The notes under the pieces are model-generated. The model was given only the letters and a program-made list of their open reading frames with translations, had not been told where the DNA came from and searched no databases. Made by a program: the position numbers and the translations under genes. This document shows, piece by piece, positions 1 to 5,974 of a DNA stretch of 6,017 bases (within the stretch, counting starts at the first letter, position 1; each line of letters begins with the position of its first letter). The stretch spans positions 1-6,017 of the forward strand of contig CAYMPG010000053.1 in the NCBI GenBank assembly GCA_964392455.1. The letters run 5' to 3'. The stretch is from SFEL01 sp964392455. Its GTDB lineage: Bacteria > Bacillota > Clostridia > Christensenellales > CAG-138.

Positions 1-1
1 A

Positions 2-69
2 TATTCTTTTGGTACTTTTCTTTTAAAGAAAAGTACGCTTCTTTGGTTCTTTCTTCTAAAGAAAAGAAC
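2..69 (+). repeat. Double-hairpin palindromic repeat, left copy
   Basis: Two T/A-rich palindromes follow each other. The first is perfect: arms GTACTTTTCTTT (12-23) and AAAGAAAAGTAC (25-36) around a single T. The second, 46-57 against 58-69, is imperfect. Each palindrome is preceded by a TTCTTTGG-like segment (5-12, with one extra T, and 40-47). The same architecture returns at 5791-5854 on the opposite strand, including an identical 19-base linker, so this is a dispersed repeat rather than local low complexity. It is intergenic, downstream of the tsaD operon. It could be a REP/MITE-like element or a processed RNA structure. No coding function is seen. Confidence 0.8.
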
Positions 70-88
70 AAGGAAGAAAGAAAGGTGT

Positions 89-108
89 GCAGGGGGCTGG
101 CCCCCTGC
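89..108 (-). terminator. Probable terminator of the lit-like/tsaD operon
   Basis: A perfect 8-bp GC-rich stem, GCAGGGGG (89-96) with CCCCCTGC (101-108), encloses a 4-base loop. It begins 33 bases beyond the tsaD stop codon. Read on the minus strand, the stem is followed by ACACC and a C-interrupted T-rich run (about 71-84). The T tract is not clean, so termination efficiency is uncertain. The double-hairpin repeat further left may add to it. Confidence 0.55.
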
Positions 109-141
109 AAGGAAAAAGTACAACAAATCACCCGCCCCACA

Positions 142-1212
142 TCACCACAGCTCCAGATTTGGCACGGCGTTCAGATCCAGGCCGGAGAGGTGGCCGGCCA
201 TAAGGCTGTGGTGGCCGGCGCAGGCTATCATGGCGGCGTTGTCTGTGCAGTAGCGGAAATCGGGGCAGCAGAAGCGCAGGCCCGCCTTGGCGCAGGCGTC
301 AGCCAGAGCGCCGCGCAGCGCCATGTTTGCGGATACGCCGCCTGCAAGGGCAAGGGTGCCCATGCCGCTTTCCTTTGCCGCATGGACTGCCTTGAGGGTG
401 AGGGCATCGCACACCGCCCGCTGGAAGGAGGCTGCAAGGTCGCGGTGATCTATGTGCTCGCCCTTTTGCTGGGCATTGTGCAGCAGGTTCACCACCGCCG
501 TCTTTATGCCGGAAAAGCTGAAATCCGCCTGGTCTACGCTTTGGTTTAGCGCAGAGTGGAAGGGATACTTTGCAGGGTCCCCCTCACGGGCCAGCTTTTC
601 AAGCTCCGGCCCGCCCGGATAGGGCAGCCCCAGCACCCTTGCCACCTTGTCAAAGGCCTCGCCCGCAGCGTCATCACGGGTGCGGCCCAGCAGAGTGTAG
701 CGGCTGTAGCTCTCCACCCGTATGATGTGGCTGTGGCCGCCGGAGGCCACCAGGCATATGAAGGGGGGCTCAAGATCGGGATAGGTAAGGTAATTGGCGG
801 CAATATGGCCCGCAAGGTGATTTACCCCCACAAGGGGCAGACCCTTTGCAAAGGCAAGGCCCTTTGCGTAGCTCACGCCCACCAGCAGCGCACCCACCAG
901 CCCCGGGCCGCAGGTGACGGCTATGGCGGAAATATCATCAAGGGTCACATTGGCGGACTCCAGAGCGTAGCTTACCACCTGGCCAATCTTTTCCACATGG
1001 CTCCTGGAGGCAAGCTCAGGCACCACCCCGCCAAACTGCCTGTGGAGGGGTATCTGGGTGTAAACGCTCATGCTCAGCACCTGACGCCCGCCCTTTAGGA
1101 CTGAGGCGGCAGTTTCATCGCAGGAGCTTTCTATGGCAAGGAGCAGGGCATCCTTATTTTGCTGATAGGCCCTGAGCCCCTCTGCGGCGGCCTGTGTATA
1201 ATCCAGCGTCAT
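142..1212 (-). CDS. tsaD: tRNA N6-adenosine threonylcarbamoyltransferase TsaD
   Basis: Cytoplasmic enzyme that transfers threonylcarbamoyl from TC-AMP to A37 of ANN-decoding tRNAs (t6A), working in bacteria with TsaB and TsaE. The 356-residue product has the expected family length and all hallmark segments: SSCDET at 29-34, the metal-binding HLAGH pair H132/H136, SGGHSH at 157-162, PGGPELEKLA near 199-208, DFSFSGIKTAV at 230-240, AGGVSANMALR at 290-300, and CTDNAAMIA at 322-330 with the second metal-site Asp324. I chose the ATG at 1212 over an in-frame upstream start at 1371: it has an AGAGG site 8 bases upstream, it begins family-like sequence, and it overlaps the preceding stop as ATGA. The longer version would add 53 unrelated residues read out of frame through the neighbouring gene. 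It is the second gene of a two-gene operon. TsaB and TsaE genes are not in the window. Confidence 0.97.
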   Translation of the reverse strand: MTLDYTQAAAEGLRAYQQNKDALLLAIESSCDETAASVLKGGRQVLSMSVYTQIPLHRQFGGVVPELASRSHVEKIGQVVSYALESANVTLDDISAIAVTCGPGLVGALLVGVSYAKGLAFAKGLPLVGVNHLAGHIAANYLTYPDLEPPFICLVASGGHSHIIRVESYSRYTLLGRTRDDAAGEAFDKVARVLGLPYPGGPELEKLAREGDPAKYPFHSALNQSVDQADFSFSGIKTAVVNLLHNAQQKGEHIDHRDLAASFQRAVCDALTLKAVHAAKESGMGTLALAGGVSANMALRGALADACAKAGLRFCCPDFRYCTDNAAMIACAGHHSLMAGHLSGLDLNAVPNLELW

Positions 1213-1916
1213 TGTTTTTTCCTCTTGTGTAATACGGTTGCAAGTATCATTAAAACGCACAACAGCACAAGGGCAAGGCCGGTTTTCAGGGCCATGCGCC
1301 CGGCTATGCCGCTGAAAAGGGATTCGGGGCATATGCGTATCATGCGGGATACGGCAGGGTCCATGAGCCACAGGTCATTTGTGAAAAACACCAGATGGAA
1401 GGCAGTCCAAAAGGAGGTAAAATCCGCCACGGCCCACAGGGCCAGCCCTCCGCCAAGCAGCACAAACAGCCCAAGCCCCCATAAATAGCCCCTGAGCAGG
1501 GGTGAGGGCAGCCCCTTTTTCCGGGAATACAGCCATATGGCCAGCAAGACCGCCATGCAGGCTATGGCGGCGGGCAGCAGCCCTGCAAAGCCCTGATACA
1601 GCCTGTATACATCCACCATGTGGCTTATCTCATCCTCAGAGTACATTTCCACCTCTTTGCCGTACTCCATAACGGTGAGCTGTATGCTTTCCCTGTCCCC
1701 CTCCATGTAATCCACAAGGGCCATGAGGGCATCGGTGGCGCCTTGTGGGGAAAGGCCGGTGCGCTGCTCTATGCCGTATGCTTCATAGAAGCTGAGGAAG
1801 CCCTCCCTGTCCTTAAGCTCAAGCCGCAGGGAGGTGAACAGCATTGCGATTATTATTACCAGCCAGGCCATACAGCAGAGGGCTGTAAGGAGGCCGGCAG
1901 GGCGTTTCTTTGTCAT
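1209..1916 (-). CDS. DUF1461/TIGR01906 membrane protein, Lit-like (putative lipoprotein intramolecular transacylase)
   Basis: A 235-residue integral membrane protein with four predicted helices (about 8-30, 109-130, 143-163, 209-230). Positive charges after residue 2, at 131-134 and at the C-terminus put both large loops outside. The second outer loop carries the family signature FHLVFFTND at 173-181, then W183 and DP at 186-187. The first carries SHMVDV around H99. The family includes Lit of Firmicutes, which moves an acyl chain from the diacylglycerol to the N-terminal cysteine of lipoproteins. As I recall, Lit depends on two outward-facing histidines about 72 residues apart, and H99/H174 match that layout. 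Transacylase activity is inference, since not all family members are characterised. I prefer the ATG at 1916 over the one at 1925 because AAAGG ends 9 bases before it but directly abuts the earlier ATG. The stop overlaps tsaD by ATGA. Confidence 0.82.
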   Translation of the reverse strand: MTKKRPAGLLTALCCMAWLVIIIAMLFTSLRLELKDREGFLSFYEAYGIEQRTGLSPQGATDALMALVDYMEGDRESIQLTVMEYGKEVEMYSEDEISHMVDVYRLYQGFAGLLPAAIACMAVLLAIWLYSRKKGLPSPLLRGYLWGLGLFVLLGGGLALWAVADFTSFWTAFHLVFFTNDLWLMDPAVSRMIRICPESLFSGIAGRMALKTGLALVLLCVLMILATVLHKRKKQ

Positions 1917-1947
1917 GAATATCATCCTTTCAGCAATATACAGAAGA

Positions 1948-1976
1948 ATTATATCATAAATCTATACTGACATAAA
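1948..1976 (-). promoter_or_regulatory. Extended -10 promoter of the lit-like/tsaD operon
   Basis: On the minus strand, TGATATAAT (1956-1948) is a consensus extended -10 box (TGnTATAAT). A weak -35 candidate, TTTATG (1976-1971), lies 17 bases upstream. The predicted transcript start is near 1941, giving a leader of about 25 bases with GAAAGG before the first gene. It fits housekeeping sigma-A type expression. Confidence 0.65.
1963..1968 (+). promoter_or_regulatory. Candidate -10 box for the divergent plus-strand gene
   Basis: TATACT at 1963-1968 is the only reasonable -10 candidate before the gene at 2002. The best -35 at an acceptable distance is TACAGA (1939-1944, 18-base spacer), which is weak. 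It lies within the minus-strand promoter region, so the two divergent promoters would overlap. Confidence 0.35.
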
Positions 1977-2001
1977 CCTTAAAGGAGACAAACACCCCTC
2001 A

Positions 2002-2655
2002 ATGAAAAGGCTCATCACCCTTTCCGGCCCCGGCGGCCGGGCGGTACTGGAGCTGGGGGAGGAGGCAAGGCTGTCGGTACCGGCGGGGCGGCTGTACCTT
2101 GCAGACAGCCGTGGCAGCATACGCTCCCCAGCCCGGCCTTCCCCGGATATAATAGGCGGCTTTGTTACGGAGGGCAGCCGCATACTCATGCAGGGCTGCC
2201 TTGCAGGCTATACCGGGCCCCTTGCAAGGGCAAGGGCAGAGCTTGTCATGATGCTGGCCCCAAATGCTCCGGCTGCTCCCGCCCCTGCACCCCCTGCCCC
2301 CAAGGCCCCGGAGCAGCATATGCCCCCGGGGCAGGGCAGCGCCGTGCTTATGGATATACTGCAAAGGGCCGCAAGGCTGTTTCCCCCGGAGCAGCCCATG
2401 ACCCCTGCCCGGCAGCAGGAGGGCAGCACCATAGTAAACCCATTTCCCGAGGCATTTCCCTTTTCCAGATGGCGGCGGGTGGAATACCCCGGCACGGATA
2501 GCTGCTATCTCGAGGGGGAGGCCCGGAAAAACGGCCGGGATTACCTTATCCACGCCCTCCCTGGCGACAGGCGCACCACGCCGCCCCCCGGCTTCAGCCG
2601 CTTTCTCCGCTCAAGGGATGGCAGCGGCTTCTGGGTGCGGGTGAGAAGAAAATAG
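2002..2655 (+). CDS. Hypothetical protein with Pro/Ala-rich linker between two conserved-looking ends
   Basis: I do not recognise this 217-residue family. It has no signal peptide or membrane helix, so it is probably cytoplasmic. Residues 1-86 look like a small beta-rich domain (MKRLITLSG, RLYLADSRG, GGFVTEGSRILMQG). Residues 87-111 are a Pro/Ala linker. Residues 145-217 form a basic, aromatic module with PFPEAFPFSRWRRVEYPG, DYLIHALPGDR, TPPPGFSRFLR and a final GSGFWVRVRR. The gene is supported by a full AAAGGAG site at 1981-1987 and a terminator starting 13 bases past the stop. The gap from that site to the ATG is 14 bases, longer than usual, and no closer in-frame start exists. It is a single-gene unit divergent from the lit-like/tsaD operon. 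A long minus-strand reading frame overlaps it but lacks a ribosome binding site or any family match. Confidence 0.8.
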   Translation: MKRLITLSGPGGRAVLELGEEARLSVPAGRLYLADSRGSIRSPARPSPDIIGGFVTEGSRILMQGCLAGYTGPLARARAELVMMLAPNAPAAPAPAPPAPKAPEQHMPPGQGSAVLMDILQRAARLFPPEQPMTPARQQEGSTIVNPFPEAFPFSRWRRVEYPGTDSCYLEGEARKNGRDYLIHALPGDRRTTPPPGFSRFLRSRDGSGFWVRVRRK

Positions 2656-2668
2656 ACCAAAATATATA

Positions 2669-2708
2669 ATATTCCCCGGACAGATGTCCGGGGAATATGG
2701 GCTTTTTA
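2669..2708. terminator. Strong bidirectional terminator between convergent genes
   Basis: A perfect 13-bp stem pairs ATATTCCCCGGAC (2669-2681) with GTCCGGGGAATAT (2686-2698) around an AGAT loop. On the plus strand GGGC and five T residues (2703-2707) follow. On the minus strand the hairpin is followed by a T/A-rich stretch ending TATTTT (2668-2658 region). It lies between the plus-strand hypothetical gene and the minus-strand TPM gene and probably ends both. Confidence 0.88.
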
Positions 2709-2715
2709 TGCTGTT

Positions 2716-2737
2716 GATACAGGTTAGAACCTGTGTC
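2716..2737. repeat. Short palindrome over the stop codon of the TPM gene
   Basis: GATACAGGTT (2716-2725) pairs with AACCTGTGTC (2728-2737), with one T/G mismatch and a 2-base centre. The TAA stop (2726-2724) lies inside it. It may form a small extra hairpin at the end of the transcript or be a protein-binding dyad; it may also be chance. Confidence 0.35.
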
Positions 2738-3710
2738 CGCCGCCGCCATGGGTCATGCCGCCGGAGGAAACGTGTATACCGGAGCCTGAGCCGCCGCTGA
2801 ATCCGCCGCCGCTGTTGTTATTATTGTTGCTGCGGGGAATAACACGGGTGGTGACGAATTTGTTTGTAATGGTGGACTGATTGGCAGTAAGGGCAAGGGC
2901 GGACTTGCTGCGCCAATCGTACTTCACCTCTTTATACTTCTTGCTGTACTGGCTCTTTATCACGGCTCTTGTAATGAGCCCTGCTATAGCGCCAAACACC
3001 AGGCCGCACACCACATACATTATGGTGCCCTCTATGGCCTGACGGCGGTAGTATTCACTGTCGTGCAGGTCAACATACTGGCTGGAATCCTCCAGCGCCT
3101 CGCCTGTGGCCTCATCGTAAACGAAGGTGCCCTCGGCAACGCCTGCCTCCACGAACTTTTCCGTCATATCCACTGCTATCAGCATTGCACTGGCCCAGTC
3201 GCTTATGCCAAGATACGGGTCCTGGGCGCGGAATATCTTTTCTTCCCTGTTGTCATCTATTATGCCGATAAGGTCGCCTGCGGTGGAAATCCATACGGTG
3301 CGGTTCTGCATATCCAGGAAAAACAGCACGCCGGAGCGGTTTTCATCGGTGCCGATGCCGTGGTCCTCATAAAACCTATCCGCATAATCCTGGGTATCAT
3401 ATACCCCCTCGTCGGCGGTAAGTATGGCCACGTCATACGGGCGGATGGACTGACGCACCTCTGCTATGCGCTCCTCAAGCTGCTGCCGCTCGGTTTCCAT
3501 AAACAGGCCCGCAAGGTCAAATACCCTCTGCTCTGCATCCTGAGCAGGGTCTGAAGCTGCCTCGGCATCCTGGCTCACTGCCTCGGGCTGGGCTTCCACC
3601 CCTGCAAATTCATCGGCAGATATGGCCTCCTCCACGGCAAATGCGCCGCCCATGGAAAGGCACAGCGTCAGCGCACAGATAATGCTTATTACTTTCTTCA
3701 TCATAGCCAC
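2724..3710 (-). CDS. TPM-domain (DUF477, YdjH/YgcG-like) exported membrane-anchored protein
   Basis: A 328-residue protein with a signal peptide (KK at 5-6, hydrophobic 7-20, possible cleavage after AFA at 23-25), an acidic Ala/Glu linker, a TPM domain (about 62-190: RVFDLAGLF, YDVAILTADE, SGVLFFLD, DPYLGISDWA), a membrane helix (229-250) and a charged region. The tail is Asn/Gly/His-rich and ends THGGGGHRF. Plant relatives of the TPM domain have acid phosphatase activity, but bacterial roles are mostly membrane-associated and unclear. The domain order predicts an external TPM domain and a tail on the cytoplasmic side. Two starts are plausible: GTG at 3710, 6 bases after GGGAGG, or ATG at 3704, which makes an ATGA overlap with the preceding zinc-ribbon gene. 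I list the GTG. Pairing with that gene resembles B. subtilis ydjG-ydjH, whose products form a membrane complex. Confidence 0.9.
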   Translation of the reverse strand: MAMMKKVISIICALTLCLSMGGAFAVEEAISADEFAGVEAQPEAVSQDAEAASDPAQDAEQRVFDLAGLFMETERQQLEERIAEVRQSIRPYDVAILTADEGVYDTQDYADRFYEDHGIGTDENRSGVLFFLDMQNRTVWISTAGDLIGIIDDNREEKIFRAQDPYLGISDWASAMLIAVDMTEKFVEAGVAEGTFVYDEATGEALEDSSQYVDLHDSEYYRRQAIEGTIMYVVCGLVFGAIAGLITRAVIKSQYSKKYKEVKYDWRSKSALALTANQSTITNKFVTTRVIPRSNNNNNSGGGFSGGSGSGIHVSSGGMTHGGGGHRF

Positions 3711-4756
3711 AGCATACCTCCCATCAGCGCACCTATCAGCAGACCCACTCCGGTAATAATGCCCGCAAGGCGGTTGAGCTTGCTTTTGCTCACAGGCACT
3801 CGCCCGGCTATCTTGCCGGTCTGCCCATTCATGGCAAAGTAATACAGCTCATCCTTATACCTGTAGGTCATCATCCAGGCAGGCATGAGGGCATATTTCC
3901 AATCGAACTGCTGGCCGGATATATTAAGACTCTTGCCTGTAAGCAGGCCGTAGCCTGAGATGGTTTCCTCCAGCCGCTCCTCAGCGATGCTGCGGGCAGT
4001 CTCGGTGGCCCTGCTGCTCAGGGAATCCTGCTCTATGTCGCGCTTTTCCGCCATAAAGCCGGAAAGGTACTTCATATCAAATTTTTTAAGGCCGCTCAGG
4101 TCATAGGGGTATATGCCATTGAGCAGCTCGGCATCCTCGCGGCTCAGTGCGCCCATGGTAAGCTCGTTTACGGATACATCGCCGCTGCGAACGTGGGCAT
4201 ACTGGGTGGTTTCGGTGTATTCCACATCTCCCACACGCCATACCCGCATGGAGTCGCTGCGGGCGGTAAGGGTGGCGTCTATTTTGCCATCCACCAGCCA
4301 GAAGGGGAAGTACACGCCGGTGAGCTTTTCAAGCTGCATGCTGCTGAAAAAACCATCGTCAATGTATTTTTTCTTTTTGCACCAGGCGATGAGCTGCTCC
4401 TTCACCTGCTCCTTTGAAATGGCAAAGGGCACAAGGCAATCCGGAGTAAAGTCCCCTGACAGCCGCCCCGTCATTATAACGGGATTATGGCAGTAAAAGC
4501 AGAATGTGGCGGCGGTGGTGGAATCTGTTACCAGCTCTGCGCCGCAGTTCGGGCAGCTGTATACCACTGCCGTGGGAGATTCTGCATTGCCAACGGTCTC
4601 CTGCTGCTCATCCACAAGGCTATCCTGGTTTACAAGGGCCTCAAGCTCAGCCTCGCTGAAGGCTCCGCCGCAATACTGGCAGCCAAAATCCCCCGTTGCC
4701 GGGCGGAAGGTAAGGTCTGCATCGCAGTTTGGGCACTTATAGGTAATGGTGGCCAT
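3701..4756 (-). CDS. Double zinc-ribbon, C-terminally membrane-anchored protein (YdjG-like)
   Basis: This 351-residue protein begins with two TFIIB-like zinc ribbons: C8PNC11 with C26QYC29, and C68PNC71 with C86FYC89. Both are complete four-cysteine sites. A mixed alpha/beta body follows, containing PFWLVDGKID at 151-160, a DKYAL-type WKYALMPAW segment near 286-294 and YYFAMNGQTGKIAG at 305-318. A single C-terminal helix (about 329-351) places most of the protein in the cytoplasm. Such proteins are often labelled TFIIB-type zinc ribbon or PriA-like, but I see no helicase motifs. The closest described context is B. subtilis YdjG, which works with TPM protein YdjH and SPFH protein YdjI at the membrane. 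The ATG at 4756 was chosen because AGGAGGTGA precedes it with 7 bases from GGAGG; a longer in-frame start at 4804 lies at the predicted transcript start and is unlikely. It overlaps the next gene. Confidence 0.9.
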   Translation of the reverse strand: MATITYKCPNCDADLTFRPATGDFGCQYCGGAFSEAELEALVNQDSLVDEQQETVGNAESPTAVVYSCPNCGAELVTDSTTAATFCFYCHNPVIMTGRLSGDFTPDCLVPFAISKEQVKEQLIAWCKKKKYIDDGFFSSMQLEKLTGVYFPFWLVDGKIDATLTARSDSMRVWRVGDVEYTETTQYAHVRSGDVSVNELTMGALSREDAELLNGIYPYDLSGLKKFDMKYLSGFMAEKRDIEQDSLSSRATETARSIAEERLEETISGYGLLTGKSLNISGQQFDWKYALMPAWMMTYRYKDELYYFAMNGQTGKIAGRVPVSKSKLNRLAGIITGVGLLIGALMGGMLWL

Positions 4757-4810
4757 TAGTTCACCTCCTGATTTGTGTGGGAAAAGAATTGCGCCATAGG
4801 GCATGCCTCT

Positions 4811-4839
4811 ATTTTAATACATATATCGCTCTGCTTCAA
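4811..4839 (-). promoter_or_regulatory. Promoter of the zinc-ribbon/TPM operon
   Basis: On the minus strand, TTGAAG (4839-4834) and TAAAAT (4816-4811) are separated by exactly 17 bases, close to the sigma-A consensus. The predicted start is near 4804, leaving a leader of about 48 bases that ends in AGGAGGTGA. The -35 box is only 15 bases beyond the stop of the AraC gene, so the pair can be transcribed independently of it. No clear terminator separates the two, so read-through is possible. Confidence 0.75.
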
Positions 4840-4854
4840 GGAAAATTCATCCCC

Positions 4855-5691
4855 TCAGCTTACGTCGCTGGGGTTCACCCCAAAGAGCTTTTTGAATGCC
4901 CTGAGGAAGGAGGAATAATCCCCATACCCGCAGCGGGCTGCCGCCTCCACCACAGGCTCTCCCTCCCTTATGAGCTCTGCCGCCATCATAAGCCGCTTTT
5001 GCAGTATATACCTGTGGGCAGAGCAGCCGGTGGTCTCCTTGAATCTGTGCATAAGGTAGGATCTGCTGATATAAAACTTTTTGGATATGGCCTCCAGCGA
5101 AAGGTCATCTGAAAGATTGCGGTTTATGTATGCCACTATTTCATCCAGCTTCGGGTCGCTGTGGAATGTGGCGGGGTCTTTATCCGTGGCATCCATAAGG
5201 GCTATCCTGTTCAGCTCCACGAGAAACTGCAAAAAGCTGGTTCTGTACATGAGCTCGCTGCCGAATTCATTGGATTTCATGGCATCCTCCGCAGCCTTCA
5301 GCAGCCGCATGAGGGTCACTCTGCTGCCGCTGTCCGGCCGGATAAGGGCAAAGCGCCTTTCCTCTGCCCTGGAAAAGCACTGGCGCAAATCGTCGCCCCC
5401 CATATCAAATCGCCTGAGATACTCCGGCTTTATCCACAGGGTAATGCGCTCATAATGCTCGCTGGTGTCGATTATGGGCCGGTGTATCTGCCCATGGGGC
5501 ACCAGCAGTATATCCCACGGCTCCAGGAAATACCCCTTGCTCTCCACCATATATGTGACCTTGCCGGAGAGGAATACCACTATCTTGTCAAATTCGTGGT
5601 AATGATAATTCAGCTCCAGCTCGATCCTGTCCCTTATGTGAAAAAGACGGAAATCCTCATTAAGGTATCCCCGCTTGACCCACTCCTCCAT
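4855..5691 (-). CDS. AraC-family transcriptional regulator with N-terminal cupin domain
   Basis: A 278-residue cytoplasmic DNA-binding protein. The N-terminal half is an AraC-type cupin sensor: HYHEFDKIV at 30-38 (H30, H32, E33), LSGKVTYMV near 41-49 and VPHGQIHRP at 64-72 (H66, H70). A helical linker spans about 100-170. The C-terminal half is the two-HTH AraC module: first HTH about 198-216 (LSLEAISKKFYISRSYLMHRF), second about 247-269 (VVEAAARCGYGDYSSFLRAFKKLFG), ending in the usual NPSDV. The ligand cannot be predicted. I chose the ATG at 5691 because AAGGGAGG ends 5 bases upstream; an in-frame GTG at 5709 would place this ribosome binding site inside the gene. It is upstream of, and co-directional with, the zinc-ribbon/TPM pair, which suggests but does not prove that it regulates that pair. 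Confidence 0.95.
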   Translation of the reverse strand: MEEWVKRGYLNEDFRLFHIRDRIELELNYHYHEFDKIVVFLSGKVTYMVESKGYFLEPWDILLVPHGQIHRPIIDTSEHYERITLWIKPEYLRRFDMGGDDLRQCFSRAEERRFALIRPDSGSRVTLMRLLKAAEDAMKSNEFGSELMYRTSFLQFLVELNRIALMDATDKDPATFHSDPKLDEIVAYINRNLSDDLSLEAISKKFYISRSYLMHRFKETTGCSAHRYILQKRLMMAAELIREGEPVVEAAARCGYGDYSSFLRAFKKLFGVNPSDVS

Positions 5692-5722
5692 GGCATCCTC
5701 CCTTCGCACCCTATGCCACTAT

Positions 5723-5750
5723 GGTATAACATCTTTTGCAACATTACAAA
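5723..5750 (-). promoter_or_regulatory. AraC gene promoter with overlapping imperfect dyad
   Basis: On the minus strand, TGTTATACC (5731-5723) fits an extended -10 (TGn plus TATACC). Just upstream, TTTGTAATGTTGCAAA (5750-5735) is a 16-base inverted repeat with one mismatch per arm, TTTGTAA against TTGCAAA. It overlaps any -35 position (TTGTAA, 15-base spacer, or TTTGTA, 16-base spacer). The location suits an operator, possibly for autoregulation, but AraC proteins usually bind direct rather than inverted repeats. Confidence 0.45.
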
Positions 5751-5790
5751 TGCTTTTTAATTAATATGTAGTAAAATTGTTGGGGGTATT

Positions 5791-5854
5791 GTTCTTTCTT
5801 TAAAAGAAAGAACCAAAGAAGCGCCCTTTCTTTAAAAGAAAGGGCCAAAGAATA
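5791..5854 (-). repeat. Double-hairpin palindromic repeat, right copy
   Basis: Two perfect palindromes: GTTCTTTCTTT (5791-5801) with AAAGAAAGAAC (5803-5813), and GCCCTTTCTTT (5823-5833) with AAAGAAAGGGC (5835-5845), each with a single central A. Read on the minus strand, the element aligns end to end with positions 2-69 and shares the linker GCTTCTTTGGTTCTTTCTT exactly. The first stem differs from the left copy at two base pairs and in length by one pair, with both arms changed together. It is intergenic, upstream of the AraC gene. Confidence 0.82.
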
Positions 5855-5901
5855 GGGTTTTGGTTGGTTACAACTAAATAAGCTGCTTTACAGCACTTCC
5901 C

Positions 5902-5936
5902 AAAAAGGCCCATGATGGATGGGCCTTTTTGTTTTG
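5902..5936. terminator. Rho-independent terminator hairpin
   Basis: AAAAAGGCCCAT (5902-5913) pairs perfectly with ATGGGCCTTTTT (5919-5930) around GATGG, giving a 12-bp stem that ends in T5 on either strand. No plus-strand gene precedes it, so it most likely terminates minus-strand transcription entering from the right of the window and insulates the AraC gene. The stretch 5692-6017 otherwise holds only the AraC promoter, the repeat and the possible gene end described separately. Confidence 0.8.
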
Positions 5937-5974
5937 GCTGGGAATAAGATAAAGGTTTGGATGGACACACGACC

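Noticed and set aside
43..1098. Plus-strand reading frames of 168 and 180 residues opposite tsaD
   Set aside because: They lie antisense to a confidently identified gene, have no family-like sequence, and reflect third-position GC bias.
1213..1371. 53-residue N-terminal extension of TsaD from an upstream in-frame ATG
   Set aside because: It overlaps the lit-like coding sequence in another frame, is Arg/Pro/His-rich and unlike the family, and the internal ATG has its own ribosome binding site and ATGA overlap.
1999..2553. 184-residue minus-strand reading frame opposite the hypothetical gene
   Set aside because: No ribosome binding site, low-complexity Gly/Arg/Pro content, and the plus-strand gene has both a strong SD sequence and a terminator.
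5161..5760. 199-residue plus-strand reading frame opposite the AraC gene
   Set aside because: It is the antisense shadow of a clear AraC-family protein, with no SD or recognisable domain.
2..5854. Flanking inverted repeats as the ends of a composite transposon or genomic island
   Set aside because: The enclosed genes include tsaD and ordinary chromosomal operons, with no transposase, integrase or target-site duplication. The repeats are better read as two independent copies of a dispersed palindromic element.
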